Part shown: positions 8,120 through 16,816 of the stretch, one piece after another
Position numbering within the stretch: position 1 is the stretch's first letter
Layout of the letters: each line of letters starts with the position of its first letter
From: Chlamydiales bacterium
GTDB lineage: Bacteria > Chlamydiota > Chlamydiia > Chlamydiales > Criblamydiaceae
NCBI GenBank assembly: GCA_024233575.1
Contig: JACKPN010000004.1
Coordinates: 146,194 to 210,193, forward strand
Reading direction: 5' to 3'
Length of the DNA stretch: 64,000 nt
Position numbers and translations under genes: made by a program
The notes under the pieces: generated by a model
What the model saw: the letters and a program-made list of their open reading frames with translations, nothing else
Databases searched by the model: none
Told to the model about the DNA's origin: nothing

Positions 8120-9344
8120 AAAGCTCAAACTTATTGGTCCGTTTGAACAGGTGGTTACTATGGACGGTCTTCCACCGCGCGGTCCAATATCCGATGATCG
8201 GCTTGAGGTTATTCCTTCTGGAGGTATTTGCGTTTGCGATGGCGTGATTGAGGCTGTGGGAAAGTTTGACGAGCTTTGCGGTCTTGATGTTGCTATCGAA
8301 GAGATCGACTACCCTGCCGTGGCACTGCCGGGCTTCATTGATGCTCATACACATATCTGTTTCGGAGGAGAGCGGCCTCGTGACTATGCAATGCGTCTAA
8401 GTGGCAAAACTTACCAAGAGATTGCTGCTGAAGGCGGGGGCATCTTGGATACGGTCGAAAAAACACGTCAAGCGTCTTTGGAAGAGCTAACGCAAGGTAT
8501 TCTTGGTCGACTGGATGCGATGTGTCGGGCGGGCGTGACGACATGTGAGATTAAAAGCGGTTACGGTCTTTCGATTGAAGATGAACTTAAGATGCTAAAG
8601 TCTATTGCTCTTGCCCAACAGAAGACGGAAATGACGTTGATTCCAACTTGTCTAGCAGCACATACACTTCCTAAGGAATTTTCTTCACATCAAAAATATC
8701 TGGACATGATTGTGAACAAGCTGCTACCTGAAGTGATTGAACGGGATCTGGCGAGCCGTGTCGATATTTTTGTCGAAAAAGGAGCCTTTTCTGTCGATGA
8801 AGCAAAGCGATACTTGATACAGGCAAAAAATCTAGGTTTTGCAATTACCGTTCATGCCGATCAGTTTTCTTTGGGGGGCGCGGCGCTTGCTGCAGAGGTC
8901 GAGGCTGCAAGTGCTGACCACCTGGAAGTGTCTGATGAAGGTTCTCTGAAACTGCTTGCGCAAAGCGATGTTGTTCCGGTGGTTCTCCCGGGAGCTTCGC
9001 TGGGATTAGGTCTTCCGTTTGCTCCGGCGAGAAAAATGATTGATGGTGGATTAGGGGTTGCAATCGCTTCAGATTGGAACCCAGGTTCTGCACCTATGGG
9101 GCTTCTTCTACTTCAAGCAGCTCTTATTGGAGCGTATGAGCATCTTACAATGGCAGAGACTTTAGCGGGAATTACCGTGCGCGCCGCCAAAGCGTTAAAA
9201 ATGGATCATGTAGGCATCCTGAAAAATAGTCATCGAGCAGATTTTATTGTATTTCCCTGTAAACACTACTCTGAAATTCTCTATCATCAAGGTGCATTGA
9301 TTCCTAATGCAACTTATCTGAAAGGAACCAGGTATAAGGAGTGA
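8106..9344 (+). CDS. hutI: Imidazolonepropionase
   Basis: This 412-aa amidohydrolase-superfamily enzyme hydrolyses imidazolonepropionate to N-formimino-L-glutamate. Metal ligands are visible in GFIDAHTHICFGGERP (His81, His83), ITVHADQFS and ASDWNPGSAP, in the usual order, along with the substrate-binding GYGLSIEDELKML region. Length and motifs match HutI. The start lies inside the hutU 3' end (14-bp overlap), so translation is coupled. The stop codon is 2 nt before the ATG of the 455-aa protein, whose ribosome binding site lies in the hutI tail. Confidence 0.97.
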   Translation: MVLDKKLKLIGPFEQVVTMDGLPPRGPISDDRLEVIPSGGICVCDGVIEAVGKFDELCGLDVAIEEIDYPAVALPGFIDAHTHICFGGERPRDYAMRLSGKTYQEIAAEGGGILDTVEKTRQASLEELTQGILGRLDAMCRAGVTTCEIKSGYGLSIEDELKMLKSIALAQQKTEMTLIPTCLAAHTLPKEFSSHQKYLDMIVNKLLPEVIERDLASRVDIFVEKGAFSVDEAKRYLIQAKNLGFAITVHADQFSLGGAALAAEVEAASADHLEVSDEGSLKLLAQSDVVPVVLPGASLGLGLPFAPARKMIDGGLGVAIASDWNPGSAPMGLLLLQAALIGAYEHLTMAETLAGITVRAAKALKMDHVGILKNSHRADFIVFPCKHYSEILYHQGALIPNATYLKGTRYKE

Positions 9345-9346
9345 CA

Positions 9347-10714
9347 ATGTCAAGTATAACTGAAGTAACTGAGGTGAGGATTTTAGGTAATTATAAAACA
9401 CTTGATGATTATGAAGCTGAAAATGATAAAACTCTAGAGACTTTGCATACGTTTTTTTGTAAGGAGAGGTTATCAGAACCGTTACTTGAAACATGTGAGT
9501 TTCACCGGCTGAATTTCATAGATCTTAATAGAAGGGCTGAAGAACTAATGCATGCTTGCTTTCGCGTGTGTGAAATGAGTGAACAAATCTTCTCCAACGA
9601 TCAACATGATACGCTAGACAAAACTATGAAAGGCTTCTACGAAAATGTTTCTCAGTCGGTCGCTTTTTTACAGGATTTTTTAGCTAAACCAGAGATGTCG
9701 CCAAAACATTCACTGGAAAGAGTGTACTTGTATACGAAAATCGCTCTAGACCGAATCTATAGTTATCCCTCCCCAATCCGTACAGGGTTAGTGAATATTT
9801 CGCAGTTGTTATCTGTGAAATCCCAGTTATCGTTGTCTATGGAAAAACAAAATTTTATTTCAGAACTTAAAACGATATTTTCTAGCGATTGGCATAAAAG
9901 TTACCAGGAGGCTTCTGAACTTTTTTTTAATAAAAAGCATGAGTTTTATATCAGAAAACTTGAGAAGTTTTCCGAGTGTGGATTTTCTTACCAAGTTGAT
10001 ACGATCGAAAAAGCAATCCCTGAATGTTATGAATTACTGGAAAGTTACTTTTTTTTAAAAAATGGCAAAGTGACAGCTGAAGTTAATAATCTAATTAGCA
10101 ACTTTGAAAATAGTATTACTATGAAAGTAACTTTGCTTAAGAGGCACCTTAATGGTCAAGCCCCTTATATTGGCAATCCACTTTCCCTTATACTACACCT
10201 TTTTTTAGCATTGCGCATGAAAAAGTCCTTGTTGCAGGCGGGGTATAAAAAAATCGATGAAGATTTGGCCGAAATCGAAAAAAAGCTAAAGAATAGCGCT
10301 GATGGATTAATTTATCTTCACGGAAGAAAATGTCTTCCTCTCCCAGAAAACAAAAAAATTTCGATTTTGTATGATCTCGAAACTTTTAAACACCATGTCT
10401 ATGGAAAGAGTGCGCGATTGCCTCATGAGGAACCCAAGCCGAAAGTTATACAGAGTTCGAAACTTTCTTATCAGCAGCTAGATATTAAAAAACTTTACGA
10501 ATCGGTTCCTAGTCCCCTCCTAAAAGGGTGTCGTGTTGTACAGACACACATCCCCTCAGTTGTTGACGCGGGCTCGGCAGTTGTGGAGGCAAGTTCCACT
10601 ATGTGGAGAAGTATTTCCTCCTATGTATGGGGAGAGAATGAGCAAGAAAGCGTGAAAGAAGAAAAAGAAGAAAAAGAAGAAGATAAGCTTGATGATTTGG
10701 TGGAAAACTTCTAG
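9347..10714 (+). CDS. Hypothetical protein inside the hut cluster, 455 aa
   Basis: I do not recognise this protein. The ATG at 9347 has AAGGAG 5 nt upstream; a GTG at 9341 overlaps that binding site and is less likely. The protein appears soluble and mainly helical, with many Lys, Glu and Leu, one moderately hydrophobic stretch (NPLSLILHLFLALRM near residue 280) and no signal peptide. The last residues are extremely charged (KEEKEEKEEDKLDDLVENF), encoded by a GAAGAAAAA purine repeat at 10659-10683. It lies 2 nt after hutI and 1 nt overlapping the 498-aa gene, so it is co-transcribed with the hut genes. Function and reason for this placement are unknown; a host-directed effector is one possibility. 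Confidence 0.75.
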   Translation: MSSITEVTEVRILGNYKTLDDYEAENDKTLETLHTFFCKERLSEPLLETCEFHRLNFIDLNRRAEELMHACFRVCEMSEQIFSNDQHDTLDKTMKGFYENVSQSVAFLQDFLAKPEMSPKHSLERVYLYTKIALDRIYSYPSPIRTGLVNISQLLSVKSQLSLSMEKQNFISELKTIFSSDWHKSYQEASELFFNKKHEFYIRKLEKFSECGFSYQVDTIEKAIPECYELLESYFFLKNGKVTAEVNNLISNFENSITMKVTLLKRHLNGQAPYIGNPLSLILHLFLALRMKKSLLQAGYKKIDEDLAEIEKKLKNSADGLIYLHGRKCLPLPENKKISILYDLETFKHHVYGKSARLPHEEPKPKVIQSSKLSYQQLDIKKLYESVPSPLLKGCRVVQTHIPSVVDAGSAVVEASSTMWRSISSYVWGENEQESVKEEKEEKEEDKLDDLVENF

Positions 10715-12210
10715 TGTCGACAGTTTTCGATAGTGCCACTCCAAACTCGAAAGAATTCACTCAACGTGTTATTCATGCTGTAAATGAGTTAACAACTTCG
10801 TTAAACAGAGAGTATCAGCCGGTTAATGAAAAGTGCTGTTTTAGCACTATTCAATTAGCCGTTGGATGTTTTTCTCAATTGAGTTTGGATGCACAAAAAT
10901 CTCTCCGGGACTTTTATAATAAATTGCAAGCCATAGAAACTAAGAATACTGACGCGGAGAAATTCCAACTAGTTAAGGGGATTTTCGCTGATATAGGGAA
11001 TTTCCAGACGCAATCCCCTCCTCTGGATTTTGCATCGATGGCGGATGACGCTCCATTTACCTGCGGCCTGCCTGATCTATCTCAACACATCATGGAGTCT
11101 TTTGAAGTTGTTGAAAATCAGACTGACGATTCTGATGATCTTAATTATAAAGAGAAGCAAGTTGTAGAATCTGCATTGTTCTTTATCCGTACTGCAACTC
11201 ACTATTTTCCGGAATTTCTTAATGGATTTTCTGACGAACATCGCGAGATCTTCTTTCAATCGATCCACAATGCTGTAAGAAAAAATATTTTTCAGGACTC
11301 TCGTAACTCAACCATTCAAGAAAGAAAGATCGTTCTTACTCTTATCGATGCTGTCGCTACTTTTCTTTTAGATTTTAGCAACGGCAATATTTCCTTGAAG
11401 AACATTGATGAGGAATCAACTGATTTATCAGACGCTTTGAAAGAGTATCTTTGTAGTCTGATAAAATCATATCCAGACTTGGCTATCATTTTTGCGTTCC
11501 TTCTAAATAACCAGTTCTCAAGCTATCTGGTAGAACAAATCAAAAGCTACCTGACACCTTATGCGTTCTGCATCATTATCAATGAACTGGTCTTAAAAAC
11601 GCCGCAATTCAACGTGCCTGACAGGTCTAGTTATCCTTTTGGTCTTTATGATTCTAAAGATGAAGAATTTAATAAAGCAATGAACAAGATCTATTCGGAA
11701 AAATTAAAGATTGCCGTTGTCAAATTAGGAAAAGGTGAAAATTTAATAGCGATTAACTCTCTTCTTAAGTACGTTCAAAACATCGTTGGTCAATATCTTC
11801 AAAAAGGTCTGAATAAAATCAAAAATAGCGGTTCCAGTATTATGCCAATTGAGTTAGCAAATACGATCCTTTTCCAAAGGAATGGAGATGAGTGGAGCCC
11901 TAAGTTAATTTTTCTAAAGGAAGAAGACGCTCTTCGCGCGCAGGTTAATGAAGATTTGCAGAAGCGATTGATGAAGTTGATTAAGGAACTTATAGAAGGA
12001 ACGTCCGATAAAAAGAAATCCCAATCATACTGGCAAAAGGGGTGTCGAAAGGCTGCATCAGGGGTTGTTTCCATAACCGCATGGACGATCGATGCAGATA
12101 AGTTTGCTAAAAACATAAGTGGTGAGTTGTTTAAGATAACACAAGATCAGCGTTATATCTTAAGGCTGATTCAGTATTTTCTTATTCATCTAGCAAAAGT
12201 TGACTTATAG
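10714..12210 (+). CDS. Hypothetical protein inside the hut cluster, 498 aa
   Basis: I do not recognise this protein. It starts with GTG at 10714, overlapping the previous stop by one base, with GGTGG about 10 nt upstream. It is mostly helical, with hydrophobic patches (LAIIFAFLLNN near residue 255, YAFCIIINELVL near 285) but no clear signal peptide. The C-terminal YWQKGCRKAASGVVSITAWT vaguely parallels the LKGCRVVQTHIPSVVDAGSA region of the neighbouring 455-aa protein, so the two might be distant relatives. No enzyme motif is apparent. It is followed after 85 nt by hutG. Confidence 0.73.
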   Translation: MSTVFDSATPNSKEFTQRVIHAVNELTTSLNREYQPVNEKCCFSTIQLAVGCFSQLSLDAQKSLRDFYNKLQAIETKNTDAEKFQLVKGIFADIGNFQTQSPPLDFASMADDAPFTCGLPDLSQHIMESFEVVENQTDDSDDLNYKEKQVVESALFFIRTATHYFPEFLNGFSDEHREIFFQSIHNAVRKNIFQDSRNSTIQERKIVLTLIDAVATFLLDFSNGNISLKNIDEESTDLSDALKEYLCSLIKSYPDLAIIFAFLLNNQFSSYLVEQIKSYLTPYAFCIIINELVLKTPQFNVPDRSSYPFGLYDSKDEEFNKAMNKIYSEKLKIAVVKLGKGENLIAINSLLKYVQNIVGQYLQKGLNKIKNSGSSIMPIELANTILFQRNGDEWSPKLIFLKEEDALRAQVNEDLQKRLMKLIKELIEGTSDKKKSQSYWQKGCRKAASGVVSITAWTIDADKFAKNISGELFKITQDQRYILRLIQYFLIHLAKVDL

Positions 12211-12295
12211 ATGTTCCTAAACTTAGGGAATGGCTTCAGAAACAAAACTCTGAGCTCTATAGACAATTGAGCTGAAAGTGTGCTAAAAGGATGCG

Positions 12296-13264
12296 ATGAA
12301 TATATGCAATGATCTCTATGTTCCTGCTTCACATTCCATATGGTGTGGTCGCGACGATGGCGCGGGACATCCACGTTTCCATCATGCGATAAAATGTGTC
12401 GACCTCAATAAGGAGCTTCCCGAATCAGGCTCAAAATCGCAGGTAGCGATCTTGGGTTTTGCAAGCGATGAAGGTGTGAAGAGAAATCAGGGACGAGAAG
12501 GGGCTATTAATGGACCTGAAGCCTTGCGCGGTGCTTTGGCCGGCCTTCCTTTTCATCGCGATGCTTCAATGACACTTATTGATGCGGGCGATATCCGATG
12601 TAAATCCGGAGATCTTGAATCTGCGCAAAAAGCATTAGGTGATGCTGTCGGGTTTCTTCTCAATAAGGGATTCCTTCCGATAATTTGCGGAGGAGGCCAC
12701 GAGACCGCATGGGGATCTTATCAAGGTATTGCATCATACCGTAATTTTGAAGATCTTGAAATTGTGAATGTCGATGCGCACTTTGATCTGAGGGATGAGG
12801 GAAGCGTTTCAACGTCCGGCACTCCTTTTTTACAGATCGCAAGAGACCGCCAAATCAAAGGGCTGCCCTTCTCCTATACTTGTCTTGGAATACAAGAAAC
12901 GGGAAATACAAGGGGGCTTTTTGATCGGGCTTCTGAACTTCATGTAACGTACATTAAAGCTGAGGAGCTGCATGAACTTGGAAGCAGTGCTGCCTCCCCT
13001 GTAATCGATCAGTTGCAGAGCAAACATGTCTATTTATCTATCTGCCTGGATGCTTTCAATGCATCGGTAGCACCAGGAGTGAGCGCTCCTCAGGTAATGG
13101 GAATCATGCCGTGGTATGTGACTCCTGCGATAATAAAACTTGCCGCTAGCGGCAATGTGTGCTGTTTTGATGTGGTTGAGCTCTGCCCAAAATATGATGT
13201 AGACAATATCACAGCAAAACTTGCTGCTTCTCTTGTAAGCACTTTTATCCATCATCTCCCATGA
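12296..13264 (+). CDS. hutG: Formimidoylglutamase
   Basis: This 322-aa ureohydrolase (arginase superfamily) hydrolyses N-formimino-L-glutamate to glutamate and formamide, completing the four-enzyme hut route. Mn2+ ligand motifs are GGGHE (His135), NVDAHFDLR (Asp160, His162, Asp164) and SICLDAFNASVAPGVSAP (Asp252). The first position of the usual D-x-D motif is Cys250; the following APGVSAP is typical of formimidoylglutamases rather than arginases. AAAGGA lies 5 nt before the ATG. It is separated from hutI by two unknown genes and its stop overlaps the start of the 1133-aa gene (ATGA). Confidence 0.92.
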   Translation: MNICNDLYVPASHSIWCGRDDGAGHPRFHHAIKCVDLNKELPESGSKSQVAILGFASDEGVKRNQGREGAINGPEALRGALAGLPFHRDASMTLIDAGDIRCKSGDLESAQKALGDAVGFLLNKGFLPIICGGGHETAWGSYQGIASYRNFEDLEIVNVDAHFDLRDEGSVSTSGTPFLQIARDRQIKGLPFSYTCLGIQETGNTRGLFDRASELHVTYIKAEELHELGSSAASPVIDQLQSKHVYLSICLDAFNASVAPGVSAPQVMGIMPWYVTPAIIKLAASGNVCCFDVVELCPKYDVDNITAKLAASLVSTFIHHLP

Positions 13265-16200
13265 CGGTTTCTCTACCTTGTAGATCTTCTAACGTACAGG
13301 ATTTTTGCGATCTTCTTACCGGATTGAGTGCCGAGGCAGAAAGCAGTTTGTCATGGCGCGATACGGTTCATCAATGGCAGGAAAAAAGAATTGCACAAGA
13401 TCTAGAATTACGGGTCAAAACGATCACTGAACCTTGGCTGAAGCAAGGGGCTGCAGTAGCTAAATTAAACACACATCCGTCAATATTGATGTACCGTTTA
13501 CGGAAGTTGTTCAATGAGACTGTTGGACTTAAGGCAATCCCCCCTGAATCGAAAATATATGCCGAAGCTAAACGGATTAGCAGCAAGCTCCAAACCTCTA
13601 ACTGCCAAGATGCCTCTCAAATATCCAGCTGTATTCATGCTCTGCGTCAATTTCATTGGTCTGTTAACAAACAAACGAAGGCGTTCAATGGTGAACAGCA
13701 AACTATTTATATCGCTCCTCACTCTAAAGATTGGATCGCTTTACAACGTATTCTTGAAAAGCTTGGTACTTTACCCGAAACCGGAATAGAACACCGAAGT
13801 TTCAATTCTTTCTGCGACATCCTTAAAAAATTCAAAGCTTTCGAGGAGTTGGAACGCGATGGGCAATATAACGCTGAAAGCGTAGCGACAATGACGCAGC
13901 GCTGTGTTCTGGATTATCAGGAGTTTTCAAGAATTTGTATTCCTTTCTTAATAAAAAAAATAGCGGAAGCTGTTGAAGATGTTGAAATTTTTATCAATAG
14001 AAAGGGAGAAACGATACACAGGGACTTTTTCGAGGTTTATCTTTATCTTTCGCTGGCTCCTTACTTACTTGACTTTCTCGATGATACGACGCTTGAGAAA
14101 CTCAGAAAAATTAAAGAGTTTCAAGAACACAGGTCGACGAACATCTGGCCTTTTAAAAAAGGATCGAAAAACGAAGAAAATGTGACGATTCTCTCAATAA
14201 TCACCTCAACGATAGAGAAGATCCCTTATGAAAAATTACCTAAGCTTTCTTATAAAGAGGTAAAAAAAGCTTCCGAACGTTTATGGTTATATTTTGGACG
14301 TGATCTATTTTCTTTAAAGCCATTTCCTGAAGAGAATCTATTAGCACAAAAAAAACGTTTTCATGAAGCGCTTAATTACTTACGTAATCATGAAGTATTT
14401 ATTAAAACACTCATAAAATCTGAAGAATTGGAATCAATTATCATAAATCGTTTCCCAAAATTAGATATAGAAGTTTTTCGTGAAGATTTAATGCAGATGG
14501 TTTTTTTGTTCACAAATTACTCTAGAATTGAAAAAAAGGCATTTATTCATTTTAGAGAGGTTTTACTAAAAAAATATAACCTTAAAGAGCTGATAGAATA
14601 TTTTCATCCTTTAAAGTTTCACAAAAACGGCGACCTAGGGAAGTTATTACAAATTCTCTTGAACAAACTGTTAAAAATTCATCTGAAATCTAAAGTTATT
14701 TACCGTAATGCTGAATCACAACCTTATACTTTGCATCGCCCCTGCCCCCAATACCTCTTTCAGACGACTTCTCTATCATTATTGGATATTCAGTTGAAAA
14801 CTGAAAAACACAAAATTTCAGTTCTAAAAAATGATAACAAACCTCTACTTGAGCTATCTGGAATTCACACTATAAGGCATGTCTTGGATCAAATGGCTGA
14901 TCAGTTGTATTGCGATTTCAATATGGTCAATAAGTATTTTTTGTCTTACGAAGGTATTCAAAAGCGTATACAATTTAAAAAATCAATGGAAAATCTCTTA
15001 CAACCGGTCATAGAGCAAATTCTGGGTATCCTTACTACAGCCAAAGAAAAACGAATTTCTACTGAGCTTGCTTTTATAAGAAGTTCTGTCCCAAATAGGA
15101 AAATGTCTCTTAGCGAGTTTCTGGATCTCCGTAGTAGGACACTTGAAAAATACTATATCTATTTCTCTATAGCAGTAGCTATGCATGCCAATCTTTCAGA
15201 ACATACTCAAGATAAAACATACACCGTCTGCCGTTTTCTGAATGATTGGGGATTGTTCCAATATGACAGCTCGGGCATTGCGGTAATTGCTGATCCCTTG
15301 ATTCGGGCTTTGCACTGTATTTTAAAGAGGTTTCAATTTTCTGAATATAAATTGAGCGCGTATACAGAGTCTCTTGCCGAATTTGAAGATAGAATCAGTA
15401 CGGTCATTAGGTCTGACTTGCCTATTTACCGAGCTATGCGCATCAAAAAAACATTCACTTCGTTGCTTTTCCGATGGAATCCAGCAGAAAATGGTCCTGC
15501 ATTATGTTTGGAAAATCTATCAAACATTCAAAAAAACACGATTATTCTCGATCGATATTTACTTGAACTCCTGAAATTATTAGATGGCTCACTTACGCCT
15601 GAAAATCCTCTCAATTCTGAACTTCTAAAAGCTCTGCAGAATGCTAAAAAAGAGATTTTTCAAACAGCTTCGGACCTTCTCGGTTATCTATCAATCACAC
15701 TGGATAGAGTGATTGACTTCTTGCATAAATGCGATTCTGTGAAACAGCAACATATCCGCTATTTCCCTTACCTTAACCTAATGCCTGCAATTATAAAGCA
15801 TAAACAGAAATTCCCAAGCTCTCTAAGAACCAAGCATTTTGAGGCTATTGAAAAGAAGCTAAATAGCATTGAAGAGTATTTTGAGAATGAAGGCTACCTG
15901 AAGGTGATTTTGGATTCTGGTGAGCTCAATTGCCAGGTAAGGAAAATGTTACTTCTAATTGCGGTTTCAGTCTGTCCTAAGCTCGACCTCAGACCTACAT
16001 TTGAATCAATCTCTTTTGCCTCATCAATTCTTGATCAACTCCAAACAGCCATGCCTACTGATGACTTCACTTTCTTCAGCGATGAAGGAGCCAAACTGGA
16101 TCATGAGATTAGCAAATACCTTAATATCAGACTTGCCTATCCTAAAGCTATCGTAGAAAAAAGAGAAAAAACCGTAATCCTTTCAAAACTTGCTCAACGA

Positions 16201-16662
16201 GGTTTGGATGCTATCATGATATTTTTAAAAGAACCTACACGTTCAATAAAAAATTATCATAAATGTTTTTTACTGCTCTGCGCAGCAAAAAGCCTTCTTG
16301 GAATAAAAGATCCTAATTTATGCAACAAATGGAATGCGTTTATTGAGCAACTCAGACTCCCCCCTAGGACTGAATTGCTCAAAAAATTATATCACCCGAA
16401 TACTTGTGGAAAAATGATGTATTTTTTACTTCTCGATACTTTCCTGTCTAACGACCCCTGCCTTGAAGAGTATAAACCGATCGTTGAAAGATACCAAACG
16501 TTCAACCTGAGCAAAGATGATGTTGACGATCCCGATGAATGGGTCGTTCCTGAACGCTCACCTTCTCAAACGGCAGAATCACCGGCATCGCCATCTTCGC
16601 AAGGAAGCTTGCGAAACATTCCATCTTTAATTTCTAATTGGCTGACCAATAATTCAAATTAA
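13261..16662 (+). CDS. Large hypothetical protein, 1133 aa
   Basis: I do not recognise this protein. The ATG overlaps the hutG stop (ATGA), so it is translationally coupled to hutG. It is long, mostly helical and rich in Leu, Lys and Glu throughout, with no signal peptide and no clear transmembrane segment. The C-terminal 70 residues change character: an acidic DDVDDPDEWVVPERS stretch is followed by a Ser/Pro-rich linker (SPSQTAESPASPSSQGS) and a short hydrophobic end. A disordered tail on a long helical protein is common in secreted effectors, but this is only a suggestion. It may share ancestry with the 455- and 498-aa proteins of the same operon. Confidence 0.75.
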   Translation: MTVSLPCRSSNVQDFCDLLTGLSAEAESSLSWRDTVHQWQEKRIAQDLELRVKTITEPWLKQGAAVAKLNTHPSILMYRLRKLFNETVGLKAIPPESKIYAEAKRISSKLQTSNCQDASQISSCIHALRQFHWSVNKQTKAFNGEQQTIYIAPHSKDWIALQRILEKLGTLPETGIEHRSFNSFCDILKKFKAFEELERDGQYNAESVATMTQRCVLDYQEFSRICIPFLIKKIAEAVEDVEIFINRKGETIHRDFFEVYLYLSLAPYLLDFLDDTTLEKLRKIKEFQEHRSTNIWPFKKGSKNEENVTILSIITSTIEKIPYEKLPKLSYKEVKKASERLWLYFGRDLFSLKPFPEENLLAQKKRFHEALNYLRNHEVFIKTLIKSEELESIIINRFPKLDIEVFREDLMQMVFLFTNYSRIEKKAFIHFREVLLKKYNLKELIEYFHPLKFHKNGDLGKLLQILLNKLLKIHLKSKVIYRNAESQPYTLHRPCPQYLFQTTSLSLLDIQLKTEKHKISVLKNDNKPLLELSGIHTIRHVLDQMADQLYCDFNMVNKYFLSYEGIQKRIQFKKSMENLLQPVIEQILGILTTAKEKRISTELAFIRSSVPNRKMSLSEFLDLRSRTLEKYYIYFSIAVAMHANLSEHTQDKTYTVCRFLNDWGLFQYDSSGIAVIADPLIRALHCILKRFQFSEYKLSAYTESLAEFEDRISTVIRSDLPIYRAMRIKKTFTSLLFRWNPAENGPALCLENLSNIQKNTIILDRYLLELLKLLDGSLTPENPLNSELLKALQNAKKEIFQTASDLLGYLSITLDRVIDFLHKCDSVKQQHIRYFPYLNLMPAIIKHKQKFPSSLRTKHFEAIEKKLNSIEEYFENEGYLKVILDSGELNCQVRKMLLLIAVSVCPKLDLRPTFESISFASSILDQLQTAMPTDDFTFFSDEGAKLDHEISKYLNIRLAYPKAIVEKREKTVILSKLAQRGLDAIMIFLKEPTRSIKNYHKCFLLLCAAKSLLGIKDPNLCNKWNAFIEQLRLPPRTELLKKLYHPNTCGKMMYFLLLDTFLSNDPCLEEYKPIVERYQTFNLSKDDVDDPDEWVVPERSPSQTAESPASPSSQGSLRNIPSLISNWLTNNSN

Positions 16663-16816
16663 ATGTGTTTAATAATTATTTTAATCAATTTTCTTTTGCA
16701 AAAAAAAATCACCAACTCTATCTATAGAACCACTTGCAAAATTTTTTGGGATATTAAAATATCTGCTCTTACAACTTCTAGTGAAGATGACATAAACCAC
16801 TCACAGTGAGGTGCCT

